A DNA stretch of 64,000 nt. Source: Streptomyces leeuwenhoekii. Its GTDB lineage: Bacteria; Actinomycetota; Actinomycetes; Streptomycetales; Streptomycetaceae. A model generated the notes under the pieces. That model was not told the origin of the DNA and ran no database searches. It saw only the letters and a program-made list of their open reading frames with translations. The translations under genes and the position numbers were made by a program. The stretch covers positions 124,001 to 188,000 of the forward strand of contig NZ_LN831790.1 of the NCBI RefSeq assembly GCF_001013905.1, in the 5' to 3' direction. Shown here piece after piece: positions 36,024 through 46,050 of this stretch (positions are counted from its first letter, which is position 1; the number at the start of each line of letters is the position of its first letter).

Positions 36024-36410
36024 GTGACGGATGATCTTGTGCCTGATGATCTGCGGGAACGTGTCGCCCCGCTGCTCCCTCCTCGCCCGCCGCGGCGTCC
36101 GCGGTATCCAGGCCGGTTGCCGGCGGATGACCGTGCGGCTCTGCGCGGGATCGTCTACGTCCTGCGCACGGGTGTGACCTGGGCGGCCGTGCCGACCGAG
36201 ACGATCGGCCGCGGTGGGGTAATGACGCCGGCGACGCCTGCGGGACCGGACCGAGGCCGGCTTCTGGCCCCGCCTGCACGAGATCCTCCTCGCGGAACTC
36301 CGCAGGACGGGACTGCTGGAGTTGGACGACGCCGCGGTCAAGGGGGCTCACACCGGACCTTTCGCCGGTCGACCGTGGCCGCCGGGGCACCGGCTCGGGT
36401 ACGCCGGGTC
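36024..36410 (+). pseudogene. IS5-type transposase N-terminal fragment, frameshifted
   Basis: A GTG frame reads MTDDLVPDDLRERVAPLLPP and IVYVLRTGVTWAAVPTETIG, then loses frame. Other frames continue with a tryptophan-arginine-rich segment and LLELDDAAVKGAHTGP. At least two frameshifts separate the pieces. It ends about 15 bases before the DAHP synthase stop and marks the left boundary of the hygromycin-type cluster. Confidence 0.7.
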
Positions 36411-36424
36411 GTCGGAAGGCGTCG

Positions 36425-37903
<1,479 letters not shown>

Positions 37904-38039
37904 CTACCGATGTGGTGCGGGGCGACAAATACCCACAGGAGCCGAGGAGTTGGACGGGCCCGGAACCGTGGACAATGTATTGGAACTCGTTACCGTGGAC
38001 TGGGTCACCTTTATGCGGGCCGCTTCTGTTCCGGCCGTT

Positions 38040-38061
38040 GCATTCCGGTCGACCGGGATGC
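38040..38061. promoter_or_regulatory. 22-bp dyad in the DAHP synthase/SDR divergent spacer
   Basis: GCATTCCGGTC and GACCGGGATGC pair at 10 of 11 positions around the centre GTCGAC. It lies about 100 bases before the SDR start, within the 423-bp divergent spacer 37736-38158. That spacer holds no gene and must contain promoters for both directions. A half-site GTGTTCGACT at 37863-37872, identical to half of the StrR-like site near 61104, is also there, with only a weak second half. Confidence 0.45.
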
Positions 38062-38158
38062 AGCCGTACGGCGCCAACCGCCGTCCGCGCCGGTCCGGTG
38101 GTTTCCGGCGGCGGCCGACGCGCGGGGCGTGCCCAGGTATCGGGAAAGGACCCATGCG

Positions 38159-38974
38159 GTGAGTGGACTGATGCAGGGAAAGGCCGTCCTGGTGACCGGA
38201 GCGGCCCGCGGACAGGGGCGCGGGCACGTCCTGCGGATGGCGGCTGAGGGCGCGGACGTGATCGCCGTCGACGTGTGCGCGGCCTTGCCTGGCGTGGCCT
38301 ACGCCTCGGCGGAGCGCACCGACCTCGACGAGACCGTGGCGCTGGCGCAGGAGACCGGGCGTCGGATCGTCCCCGTGGTGGCCGACATCCGCGACCTGCC
38401 CACGCTCCGGAGCGAGGTGGACCGGGCGGTGAAGACCCTCGGGCGCCTCGACGCGGTGGTGGCCAACGCGGGCATCTGCATCCCCTGCGCCTGGGACGAG
38501 GTCACCGAGGAGGTCTTCCGCGACACGATGGACGTCAATGTGCGCGGCACGTGGAACACGGTGATGGTCACGGCGCCGCACCTGGTGGAGGCGGGCGGCG
38601 GCGCCATCGTGCTGATGAGTTCCTCGGCGGGACTGAAGGTGCAGCCCTTCATGATTCCGTACACCACCAGCAAGTTCGCGGTGCGCGGAATGGCGAAGGC
38701 GTTCGCCGCGGAACTGGCGCGGTTCAACATACGCGTCAACAGCGTGCACCCGACCGGCGTCGACACCACGATGGGCGGCCGTCCCATGCTCGCCCAGGTC
38801 GCCAAAGCGAGCATGGCCGATCCGCGGCTGCGCGGCATGCTGGTGAACATGCTGCCGGTCCCGGGCATCTCGGCCGAGGACGTGGCGGACGCCGTGCTGT
38901 TTCTGGTGTCCGACGCCTCCCGGCACATCACCGCGCACGCCCTGGCCGTCGACGCCGGGGTCAGTGAGTTCTGA
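38159..38974 (+). CDS. hyg26: SDR dehydrogenase for the final C-5'' oxidation
   Basis: 271 residues from a GTG with AAAGGA 8 bases upstream. Cofactor motif VTGAARGQGRGHVLRMA, NAG at VVANAGICIP, catalytic Ser (LMSSSAGLKV) and YTTSK are in place. The GQGR signature and inserted region resemble the mycofactocin-dependent SDR family, which hold NAD tightly. In hygromycin A formation, as I recall it, the Hyg26 dehydrogenase oxidises C-5'' of dihydrohygromycin A to the ketone as the last step. Position and family fit. It converges with the HAD gene, overlapping by 14 bases. Confidence 0.88.
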   Translation: MSGLMQGKAVLVTGAARGQGRGHVLRMAAEGADVIAVDVCAALPGVAYASAERTDLDETVALAQETGRRIVPVVADIRDLPTLRSEVDRAVKTLGRLDAVVANAGICIPCAWDEVTEEVFRDTMDVNVRGTWNTVMVTAPHLVEAGGGAIVLMSSSAGLKVQPFMIPYTTSKFAVRGMAKAFAAELARFNIRVNSVHPTGVDTTMGGRPMLAQVAKASMADPRLRGMLVNMLPVPGISAEDVADAVLFLVSDASRHITAHALAVDAGVSEF

Positions 38975-39605
38975 TCCCGCGGACCAGGCTCCCGACGGCC
39001 GTCCGCAGGCGGCTGCGCAGCACCTCGGAGCTGGTGACGTGCAGCGTCCGCATGCCCAGGCCGCGGGCGGCCGTGATGACCGCGGCCCGGTCGTCTACCA
39101 TCAGGGCCTCGTGCGGCTGGGCCCCGCAGCGCTCAAGTGTCGCGGCGAAGTACTCGGCCGAGGGCTTGACCTGGCCGACGCGCCACGAGGAGCACAGCCG
39201 GCCGAACAGCCCGTAGTGCCGGTACCGCGCGTTCTTGAGGTCGTCCCAGTGTTGGGCCTCGTTGTTGGCCAGGACCAGGGCCAGCTCCGGATGGGCGCAC
39301 GCGACCGTCGCCACCTCCGCGACGTTGGGTCCGTAGCAGCGCACGCTGCCGGCGTACAGGCGGTCCACCCAGCCCCCGTCGAAGGCGTCCACCAGGGGGC
39401 TGCCCGCCTCCTCCAGGAGGTGCCGCAGGACCTCGTGGACGTGGCAGGTTCCGCTCTCGTAGAGATGGGCCGACGCCTGTACGCCCCGCAGCAGCCGGTC
39501 CGGGTCGACGGCATACCGGCGTGCGATGTCCGGGACGAAGGAGGTCTCCTCCGTGACGTTGTTGAACAGGACCCCGCCCGCGTCGATCAGCACTGTCTGG
39601 ACCAC
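38961..39605 (-). CDS. hyg25: HAD-family phosphatase (inositol phosphate proposed)
   Basis: 214 residues. HAD motifs: VLIDAGGVLFNNV (nucleophile Asp, with Gly where the second Asp usually sits), LVLANNEAQ, VGQVKPSAEYF and LMVDDRAAVI. The DxG form of motif I is seen in a subset of small phosphatases. It is read as removing phosphate from the inositol phosphate made by the MIPS homologue; I recall that loss of hyg18 or hyg25 only lowers yield because cellular inositol can substitute. Transcribed away from the MaoC gene. Confidence 0.8.
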   Translation of the reverse strand: MVQTVLIDAGGVLFNNVTEETSFVPDIARRYAVDPDRLLRGVQASAHLYESGTCHVHEVLRHLLEEAGSPLVDAFDGGWVDRLYAGSVRCYGPNVAEVATVACAHPELALVLANNEAQHWDDLKNARYRHYGLFGRLCSSWRVGQVKPSAEYFAATLERCGAQPHEALMVDDRAAVITAARGLGMRTLHVTSSEVLRSRLRTAVGSLVRGIRTH

Positions 39606-39682
39606 GGTGCAACTCCCGTATCGGGTATCTGGAAATGGACAGAGACAGAAATATTAAGAAAACGATAGAAAAGGATGATCTC

Positions 39683-40540
39683 GTGTCGCTTTACCACGAA
39701 ATGGTCGGAAGGTCCTGGGATTCCGGAACCCGTAGCTGGGCGTTTTCCGACACCGCCCTGTACGCGATCGGGGTCGGTGCCGGTGCGCAGGACCCGGCCC
39801 GCGAGCTGGAGTTCACCACGGGAAACTGCGGCGGAGCGGCGGCGGCCGTACTGCCCACGTTCGCGACCACCCTCGCCTCCCGGCAGGCCGAACCGGCCCT
39901 CGGCGACTTCGACGTCTCCCAACTGCTGCACACCGAACAGTCGGTGAGCCTGCACGGCCCGCTGCCCACCGAGGGCACGGCGGTCACGACGTCCCGGCTG
40001 ACCGCACTCCTGGACCGGGGCCGCAGCGCACTCGCGATCATCGACTCCTCCTGCGCGGACGCGCGCACCGGCCGGCCACTCGCCGACCTGCGCACGGGAC
40101 TGACCATCCGGCACGAAGGCGGCTTCGGCGGCGACCGGAGCGGCGAGGAGCCGTGGGAGCGCCCCGCCGGGGAGCCCGACCACACCGTCCACTACCGCAC
40201 CGCACCCAACCAGGCCCTCCTCTACCGGCTGAACGGCGACCTGAACCCCCTGCACTGCGACCCCGCGATCGCCGCGCGCCTGGGATTCGGCCGCCCGCTG
40301 CTGCACGGTCTGTGCACGTACGGATACGCCGGGAGGGCGCTGTTGAGCCGGATGTGCGGGGGCGACCCCGGCTGGTTCGGGACGATGTCGGCCTCCTTCA
40401 CCGCTCCGGTGCTGCCCGGCCAGGACCTCACCGTGCTGATCTGGGACCGCGGCGGATCGGCGCTCTTCCAGGTCCGCTCCGACCGTCGGCTCGTCGTGGA
40501 CCGCGGCAGGTTCCGCCGACGGGCCACCGCGGCCGGGTGA
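39683..40540 (+). CDS. hyg24: MaoC-like dehydratase (double hotdog)
   Basis: 285 residues from the GTG reading MSLYHEMVGRSWDSG, chosen because AAGGA lies eight bases upstream; an ATG 48 bases earlier is possible but leaves only 29 bases for a divergent promoter. The C-terminal hotdog has the hydratase-2 motif LNPLHCDPAIAARLGFGRPL, with Asp/His in place, and LHGLCTYGYAGRAL. The N-terminal hotdog is inactive-looking, as in fungal MFE-2-type proteins. It would dehydrate the beta-hydroxyacyl intermediate to the alpha-methyl cinnamoyl double bond. Symbol assigned by order. Confidence 0.85.
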   Translation: MSLYHEMVGRSWDSGTRSWAFSDTALYAIGVGAGAQDPARELEFTTGNCGGAAAAVLPTFATTLASRQAEPALGDFDVSQLLHTEQSVSLHGPLPTEGTAVTTSRLTALLDRGRSALAIIDSSCADARTGRPLADLRTGLTIRHEGGFGGDRSGEEPWERPAGEPDHTVHYRTAPNQALLYRLNGDLNPLHCDPAIAARLGFGRPLLHGLCTYGYAGRALLSRMCGGDPGWFGTMSASFTAPVLPGQDLTVLIWDRGGSALFQVRSDRRLVVDRGRFRRRATAAG

Positions 40541-40561
40541 CCCGGTACGCCGCCCGCGCGC

Positions 40562-41548
40562 TCAGCCCGGCACCGGCCGGCGCCCCTGCCCGGTCAGGGA
40601 CGCGGCGTGCTCCATGTACCAGCGGACGGTACTCCTAAGTCCCTGCGCCAGGGTGATCTCCGGGCGCCACCCGGTGGCGCGCAGCCGGGAGACGTCCAGG
40701 AGCTTGCGCGGGGTCCCGTCCGGCCTGCTCGTGTCCCACACGATCCGGCCGGTGTAGCCGACCGTGTCGGCCACCAGCCGGGCCAGGTCCGCGATGGTGA
40801 TGTCCTCGCCGACCCCGACGTTGACCGGGGACGGGTCGTCGTAGTGCGCCAGCAGGTGTACGCACGCCGCCGCCAGGTCGTCGACGTGGATGAACTCACG
40901 CCGCGGCGTGCCGGTGCCCCAGACCACGACCTCCTCCGCGCCGGTCCTGCGGGCCTCGTGGAAGCGCTGGATCAGCGCCGGGAGGACGTGCGAGCGGGTC
41001 GGGTGGAAGGTGTCCCCGGGGCCGTAGACGTTCGTCGGCATCGCGCAGATCCACCGGCGGCCGTACTGCCTGCGGTAGGACTGCACCGCGATCACGCCCG
41101 CGATCTTCGCGATGGCGTAGGCGTTGTTGGTCTCCTCCAACGGGCCGGTGAGCAGCGCCGACTCCGGGATCGGCTGCGGGGCGTGCTTCGGGTAGATGCA
41201 CGAGGAGCCGAGGAACAGCAGCCGGTCCACCCCCGCCGCGTGCGCTGCCGCGAACAGGTTGGTCTGGATGCGGAGGTTGTCGTCGAGGAACTCCACCGGC
41301 CGGGCCGCGTTGGCCGCGATGCCACCGACACGGGCGGCCGCGTCGACGACCACGTCGGGCCGCACCGAGGCGAGGTACGCCAGGGTCGCCCCGGGGTCGG
41401 CCAGGTCCACGTCCGTGGAGCGGATCCCGACGACCGAGGTGAAGCCCTCGGCCCTGAGCCGGCGGACAACCGCCGAGCCCACGAGACCGGACGCGCCCGC
41501 GACCAGCACGGTGGCCGAGAGGTCCGGAGCGGGTGGTCGCATGGACAT
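40562..41548 (-). CDS. hyg23: GDP-L-fucose synthase-like epimerase/reductase
   Basis: 328 residues from MSMRPPAPDLSATVLV, with AGGGA upstream. SDR motif VLVAGASGLVGSAVVRR, then FLGSSCIYPKHAPQPI and YAIAKIAGV (Tyr-x-x-x-Lys) are classic for GDP-fucose synthase. It turns GDP-4-keto-6-deoxymannose from the dehydratase at 59202 into GDP-L-fucose by epimerisation and reduction. Ten bases separate it from the AT gene upstream, so the two are co-transcribed. Symbol by order. Confidence 0.92.
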   Translation of the reverse strand: MSMRPPAPDLSATVLVAGASGLVGSAVVRRLRAEGFTSVVGIRSTDVDLADPGATLAYLASVRPDVVVDAAARVGGIAANAARPVEFLDDNLRIQTNLFAAAHAAGVDRLLFLGSSCIYPKHAPQPIPESALLTGPLEETNNAYAIAKIAGVIAVQSYRRQYGRRWICAMPTNVYGPGDTFHPTRSHVLPALIQRFHEARRTGAEEVVVWGTGTPRREFIHVDDLAAACVHLLAHYDDPSPVNVGVGEDITIADLARLVADTVGYTGRIVWDTSRPDGTPRKLLDVSRLRATGWRPEITLAQGLRSTVRWYMEHAASLTGQGRRPVPG

Positions 41549-41558
41549 CACTTCCCTC

Positions 41559-42863
41559 TCATCCACGGCCGGAGACCGGTTCCCGGTCCGGCCCCGGCGC
41601 GTCCGGGCGGCCCTGCGGGGCAACCAGGTCCAGACCCCGGCACTGCAGGGCCCCCAGCAGACGCAGGACCGTGAGCGGTTCGGGGGTCCCGCGGTGACCG
41701 GAGGCGGTTACCAGCGGGTCGCTCACGTGCTCCGCCAGCAGCGTGTCCCGGGTCGGCCGGGTCAGGACCGGGTGCGGGCCGATCTCCACGAACGCGCGGA
41801 CGCCCCGGCGGGCCAGCGCCGCTGCCGCCTGGGTGTACCGCACGGGTTGGCGGAGGTTGCGCGCCCAGTAGTCCGCGGTGGCCAGGTCCGCCGGGTCCGG
41901 TGCGGGATCGACCGTGGAGATCCACGGGGTGTGCGGCGCCGTGGGGGCGAGGCCGGCCAGCGCGGCGCGCATCCGCGGCAGCACACCGTCGACGAACGGA
42001 CTATGCGAGGCGGCACTGATACGGATCAGGCGGCACCGTACCCCCTCCGCCTCCAGCTTCCCCACCAGCGCCCGCGTCGCCTCGCCGTCCCCGGTGACCA
42101 CCGTCTCCCGCGGCGCGCTGTGGGCGGCGACGACCACCGTGCCCGGGATCTCGGCGCAGCGGCGCTCGGTGGTGCGCCGGTCCAGGCCGACCGTGGCCAT
42201 CGCGCCGCCGCCCCCCGCCTGCGCGAGCAGACGGGAGCGGACTGCGACCACCTGGGCCGCCTCGGCCAGGGTGAGCGCGCCCGAGACATGGGCGGCGGCG
42301 GCCTCGCCGAGGCTGTGCCCCACCACGAACGCGGGCCGCAGTCCCAGCGATTCCAGCCAGCGCGCGGTGGCGACCTGTACGGCGAAGATGAGCGGCTGCG
42401 TCGTCTCCGGCCCGCCGCTCTCCGCGTCGGCCAGGGTCCGCAGCGGCTCGACCACCCCACCGGGCAGCAGCCTGTCGAGTTCGGTGAGGATCCGCGCGGC
42501 CACGGGCACCATGTCGAGCAAGGCCCGGCCCATGCCCGGCCACTGGCTGCCGTGGCCCCCGAAGCACCAAGCGGTGCGGGTGGCGGCGCTGTCGGCCCGG
42601 CCCGACGTCCACCGCGGGCTGGGAACGTCGGCGACGAAGGCGGTCAGCCCCTCGACCAGGCCGGTGGTGTCCATGGCGGTGACGGCGAGACGCTCGCCGC
42701 CGGCGTCGGCGGGCAGCAGGGACGGCGCCACCGACTCGGGCGGGGCACCATCGGTCAGTGACTTCGCGGCCGATTTCGCCGCAGCCCTCAACTGCGCGTG
42801 ATCGGTGGCTGAAAACATCAGCAACCAAGGCGGTGGAGGGGATAATGCGTCGCTGATTGCCAT
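41559..42863 (-). CDS. hyg22: Discrete acyltransferase (extender loading)
   Basis: 434 residues from MAISDALSPPPPW, AGGAAG six bases upstream. A free-standing AT with GQ-type motif CFGGHGSQWPGMGRAL, nucleophile VGHSLGEAAAAHVSG, and the selectivity region SAASHSPFVDGV, where malonyl-ATs have HAFH and methylmalonyl-ATs YASH. AASH is closest to the methylmalonyl form, which fits the methyl branch of the hygromycin A cinnamoyl group. C-terminal FVEIGPHPVLT completes it. It serves the discrete ACPs at 51301 and 54897. Confidence 0.9.
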   Translation of the reverse strand: MAISDALSPPPPWLLMFSATDHAQLRAAAKSAAKSLTDGAPPESVAPSLLPADAGGERLAVTAMDTTGLVEGLTAFVADVPSPRWTSGRADSAATRTAWCFGGHGSQWPGMGRALLDMVPVAARILTELDRLLPGGVVEPLRTLADAESGGPETTQPLIFAVQVATARWLESLGLRPAFVVGHSLGEAAAAHVSGALTLAEAAQVVAVRSRLLAQAGGGGAMATVGLDRRTTERRCAEIPGTVVVAAHSAPRETVVTGDGEATRALVGKLEAEGVRCRLIRISAASHSPFVDGVLPRMRAALAGLAPTAPHTPWISTVDPAPDPADLATADYWARNLRQPVRYTQAAAALARRGVRAFVEIGPHPVLTRPTRDTLLAEHVSDPLVTASGHRGTPEPLTVLRLLGALQCRGLDLVAPQGRPDAPGPDREPVSGRG

Positions 42864-42979
42864 AAGTACTTCCTGTTTCCGGGACTTGTATCGGACAGGC
42901 AGTTGATAGTTGCTAGCATCCAACGCGTCGGCCCTATCGGGCCGTCACTCGCCAATTGCGATAAAGGAGTAGGGGAAGC

Positions 42980-43531
42980 ATGCCGGAAACCTCCTTTCAG
43001 GGCCAAGTCGTCGACAGTGAGCCAGCCCCCCACGTATTTCTTGTCATCGGAATTCCGGGGTCCGGGAAGAGTTCGGTGTCGGCGGAGCTGGCCCGTCGGT
43101 TCTCCCTCGGCGCGCACATCGAGGGCGACCATCTCCAGGACCTGATCGTGTCGGGAGGCCACCTGCCCAAGCCGGAGGAGGACCTCGAGGCGGACCGCCA
43201 GCTCCTGCTGCGCGCCCGCAACGCATCGGTGCTGGCGCGCAGCTTCCACGCCGCCGGCGTCGTCCCGGTCATCGACGACGTGGTCGTCCGGCGCGCACAC
43301 CTGGAGTTCTACCGGGAGCACCTGAAGAACCTGCCGCTGCGCCTGATCGTCCTGGCGCCCTCGCCCGAGGTTGTCTCCCGGCGGCTCGCCGCGCGGGACA
43401 AGGTCCTGGCAGACGACTGGTCGTTCCTGGACGAGGCGATGCGCGCCGAACTCGACGGCGAGGGCGAGTGGTTCGACACCTCCGGGATGACCCTGAAGGA
43501 GACCGTCGACGCCATCCTGGCGAAGAGCTGA
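42980..43531 (+). CDS. hyg21: Hygromycin A O-phosphotransferase (self-resistance)
   Basis: 183 residues, AAAGGAG upstream. P-loop VIGIPGSGKSSVSAELA, then a lid and a purine-binding helix; it resembles chloramphenicol phosphotransferase and shikimate/gluconate kinase folds rather than APH. From memory, Hyg21 of S. hygroscopicus phosphorylates hygromycin A on its sugar and confers resistance. Its lone + strand placement with its own 116-bp upstream region (42864-42979) and downstream terminator fits a separately expressed resistance gene. Confidence 0.82.
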   Translation: MPETSFQGQVVDSEPAPHVFLVIGIPGSGKSSVSAELARRFSLGAHIEGDHLQDLIVSGGHLPKPEEDLEADRQLLLRARNASVLARSFHAAGVVPVIDDVVVRRAHLEFYREHLKNLPLRLIVLAPSPEVVSRRLAARDKVLADDWSFLDEAMRAELDGEGEWFDTSGMTLKETVDAILAKS

Positions 43532-43552
43532 GCCACGCTCCGGTGCGCCGGG

Positions 43553-43596
43553 GCACGGGTCCGGTGCGGGCGGTGGTGCCCGCACCGGACCCGTGC
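43553..43596. terminator. Perfect 19-bp stem between convergent genes
   Basis: GCACGGGTCCGGTGCGGGC, loop GGTGGT, and its exact complement. It separates the resistance kinase from the end of the long biosynthetic operon on the other strand and can stop both. One of the strongest hairpins in the window. Confidence 0.88.
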
Positions 43597-43600
43597 CGTT

Positions 43601-44716
43601 TCACCTGCCGTCGATGCGGCGCACGGCCGACAGCCAGGTGCGCATGTGGTGTGCGCTGCGGTGCAGGAACGCCCGTGCCTCCGGTGTCCACGCCCGGCCC
43701 CCGGCCTGTTCGGCGAAGTCCTGCAGGCCGTGGCTGAGCGAGTCGTAGGCCTCCTGGTAGTCGCCGCCCTCGAGCGGGAACTCCTGTAGCCAGGCCAGGA
43801 GTTCGTCCATGAAGCGGATCGCGGGCAGCTCGATGACGAGGTCGTGGAGCAGGTCGTGCTCGTTGCGCTCGTGGTTGACCAGGGGTCCGCCGAACCGCAC
43901 CGCGTGCCCCAGGTGTTTGGCGCACGCTGCGACGAAGTATCCGCTGAAGATGTCACCGAAGCGCTCGACCGCGGCTCCGCCGATGGGCTGGCCCATGCGC
44001 AGGAAGTAGTACGCCGGTAGGGCATCGCGGTGCACCGCGGTGTTCTGGGAGTTGACCGGGCACCAGGTGTCCCTGGCCATGACCACGGCCTCGCCGCTGT
44101 AGGCGGTGACCTGGGGCCGGACCGCGAGCCGGGTCACGGCGTCCACATCGGGGTCGTCCAGCCACAGCCCGGCGTTGACGCGTACGTCGGCCACCTCCTC
44201 GGTGCGGGTGACCTCGGTGTGCTCCTGCCGGGGGCCGTAGGGGAAGCCCCGTGGGAAGACCCGGCAGGGGGTGACGGTCAGCAGGTCGCAGGCGTTGAAC
44301 CAGCCGTTCGCGGCCGAGACGGTACGGTGCCGGGCGGGTCCCCGCAGGACGACCCGGTGCTCGTCGAGGAACGGGTGGTCGACCGGCAGATTGTCGTCGT
44401 CCATGGAGACGGCGAGGGCGCTGCCGTTCAGATACGACAGCAGGTAGCCGATGTTGCGGCGGTTGTCGGAGTCGTAGGGGATCAGGTCGGGGACGCCGAG
44501 CTTCGCCAGGAGCCGGTCCTGTTCCTCCACATCGGGGAAGACGACCGTGGCGCCCCGGCCGCGGGCCCGTTCGCACGCGTCGTAGAAGGCGCGGGGGGTT
44601 TTCCTGTCGGGTATGACGACGAGCCGTGCGCCGTCCTCGGCGAGGGCTTCGGTGAAATGTTCCAGGAACGTCCCGGAACCGATGGTTGTCATGACGATGT
44701 CGATCGTCTCGGACAT
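43601..44716 (-). CDS. hyg20: RGP/GT75-type NDP-sugar mutase (pyranose to furanose)
   Basis: 371 residues. It starts MSETIDIVMTTIGSG and has the acidic SMDDDNLPVDHPF that matches the DxDxD-type metal site of reversibly glycosylated polypeptide / UDP-arabinopyranose mutases. Related bacterial enzymes (MtdL in A201A formation, as I recall) are metal-dependent GDP-sugar mutases without flavin. Hygromycin A carries a furanose, so this protein is the natural candidate for GDP-L-fucopyranose to GDP-L-fucofuranose. Last gene of the long minus-strand operon. Confidence 0.8.
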   Translation of the reverse strand: MSETIDIVMTTIGSGTFLEHFTEALAEDGARLVVIPDRKTPRAFYDACERARGRGATVVFPDVEEQDRLLAKLGVPDLIPYDSDNRRNIGYLLSYLNGSALAVSMDDDNLPVDHPFLDEHRVVLRGPARHRTVSAANGWFNACDLLTVTPCRVFPRGFPYGPRQEHTEVTRTEEVADVRVNAGLWLDDPDVDAVTRLAVRPQVTAYSGEAVVMARDTWCPVNSQNTAVHRDALPAYYFLRMGQPIGGAAVERFGDIFSGYFVAACAKHLGHAVRFGGPLVNHERNEHDLLHDLVIELPAIRFMDELLAWLQEFPLEGGDYQEAYDSLSHGLQDFAEQAGGRAWTPEARAFLHRSAHHMRTWLSAVRRIDGR

Positions 44717-44720
44717 GTGG

Positions 44721-45971
44721 TCACTCCAGAGGGGGAATGTCCCGCCACTGCCGCAGCCGCGAGGATGCGGTGATGAGCGGGGCGCTGATCCAGACAAGCA
44801 TCACGACGGCCAGTCCCAGCCGCGGACCGAACAGGGTGCCCAGGCCACCGCCGACCAGCCCGCCCACGAAGAGCATGCCGCGGCTGATGAACCGGACGCA
44901 TGCGACCGTTCGTGGCAGGAGATCGGGTGGCGTCAGCAATTGGACGAGGGTGGACTGCCCGACCGTGAACACGACGTATCCGGCGTGGAACAGCAGCGCG
45001 CCGCACAGGAACAGCAGCAGGCCGGCGCCCGGTCGGGTCAGCGGCAAGAGCAGGCCCGCCGGTGCCATGACGGTGGCGGGGATCCAGACGGCGCGCGCCG
45101 TGCCCAGACGGCGGCTGACGCGTCCGGCACCGAACGCCCCGACCATGCCGCCCACGCCCACCGACCCGAGCAGCATGCCCAGGGTGCCCGGGGAGACCCC
45201 GACGTCGCTCGAGAGGAATATGACGACGAGAGCCTCGTAGGCGGCGAAGCAGCAGTTGCCGACGGCCGAGCCCGCGATCGAGGCGAGGATGACCCGCCGA
45301 CGGGTGAGGAACCTGGCGGCCTCCGCCAGCTCGGCCAGGACCCCCCGGGAGTGTTCCGGCGCGGTGGCGGCCTCGACGCGGCTGCGCATGAGCAGGTTGC
45401 TGGAGCACGACACCACGAAACCCGCCGTGTTGACCAGCGGGGCGCGATCGGCGCCCAGCACCTGCACGGCGAATCCCGCCAGGGTCGGGCCGAAGGCCAG
45501 CGACATCGCCCGTGCCATCTGCAGCCGGACGTTGCCGTAGACGAGCTTGTCCTTGGGCAGCAGACGCGGCGGCATGGACAGGTACACGATCTCGTAGAAC
45601 ACCGTCGCGCAACTGACCAGGACGTTGGACAGGTACAGGTGCCACAGCGCCAAATGCCCGGTCGCGGCCAGGATCGGCACCATGGTCACGATCACGGCGC
45701 GGCTGACGTCGGCCAGCAGCAGGATCGTCCGCGGGCGCAGCCGGGAGCTGTACACGCCGGCGGGCAGGGTCACGATCAGCCAGGGCAGATATCCCGCCGC
45801 GGTGATCAGACCCACCTCGCCGATCGTCGCCCCGAGGGTGTGGGCGGCGAGCAACGGGAAGGCGACCACCGTCGACATCCCGCACAACTGGCTGACACTG
45901 CTGCCGACCCACAGCAGGCGGAAGTCCCGGGCGCGGACGGACTCCGGTGCCAGGGTGGCGGGAGCGGACAT
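44721..45971 (-). CDS. hyg19: MFS efflux protein
   Basis: 416 residues with about twelve membrane segments (for example VVAFPLLAAHTLGATIG, AGFAVQVLGADRAPLVNT region, LLLFLCGALLFHAGYVVF). I start at the ATG reading MSAPATLAPESVRARDF, with AGGAAGG upstream; an upstream GTG adds ten basic residues without a ribosome site. DHA/MFS_3 type proton-driven exporter. From recall, Hyg19 is the putative proton-gradient efflux protein whose loss affects the last oxidation step in hygromycin A formation. Confidence 0.9.
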   Translation of the reverse strand: MSAPATLAPESVRARDFRLLWVGSSVSQLCGMSTVVAFPLLAAHTLGATIGEVGLITAAGYLPWLIVTLPAGVYSSRLRPRTILLLADVSRAVIVTMVPILAATGHLALWHLYLSNVLVSCATVFYEIVYLSMPPRLLPKDKLVYGNVRLQMARAMSLAFGPTLAGFAVQVLGADRAPLVNTAGFVVSCSSNLLMRSRVEAATAPEHSRGVLAELAEAARFLTRRRVILASIAGSAVGNCCFAAYEALVVIFLSSDVGVSPGTLGMLLGSVGVGGMVGAFGAGRVSRRLGTARAVWIPATVMAPAGLLLPLTRPGAGLLLFLCGALLFHAGYVVFTVGQSTLVQLLTPPDLLPRTVACVRFISRGMLFVGGLVGGGLGTLFGPRLGLAVVMLVWISAPLITASSRLRQWRDIPPLE

Positions 45972-46050
45972 GGCGGGCGCTGCCTTCCTCTTCTTTCTCA
46001 CGCCGGTGACGTTCCCACACCGGCAACGGCCGGCGCGGCGAGGGCGCGGT

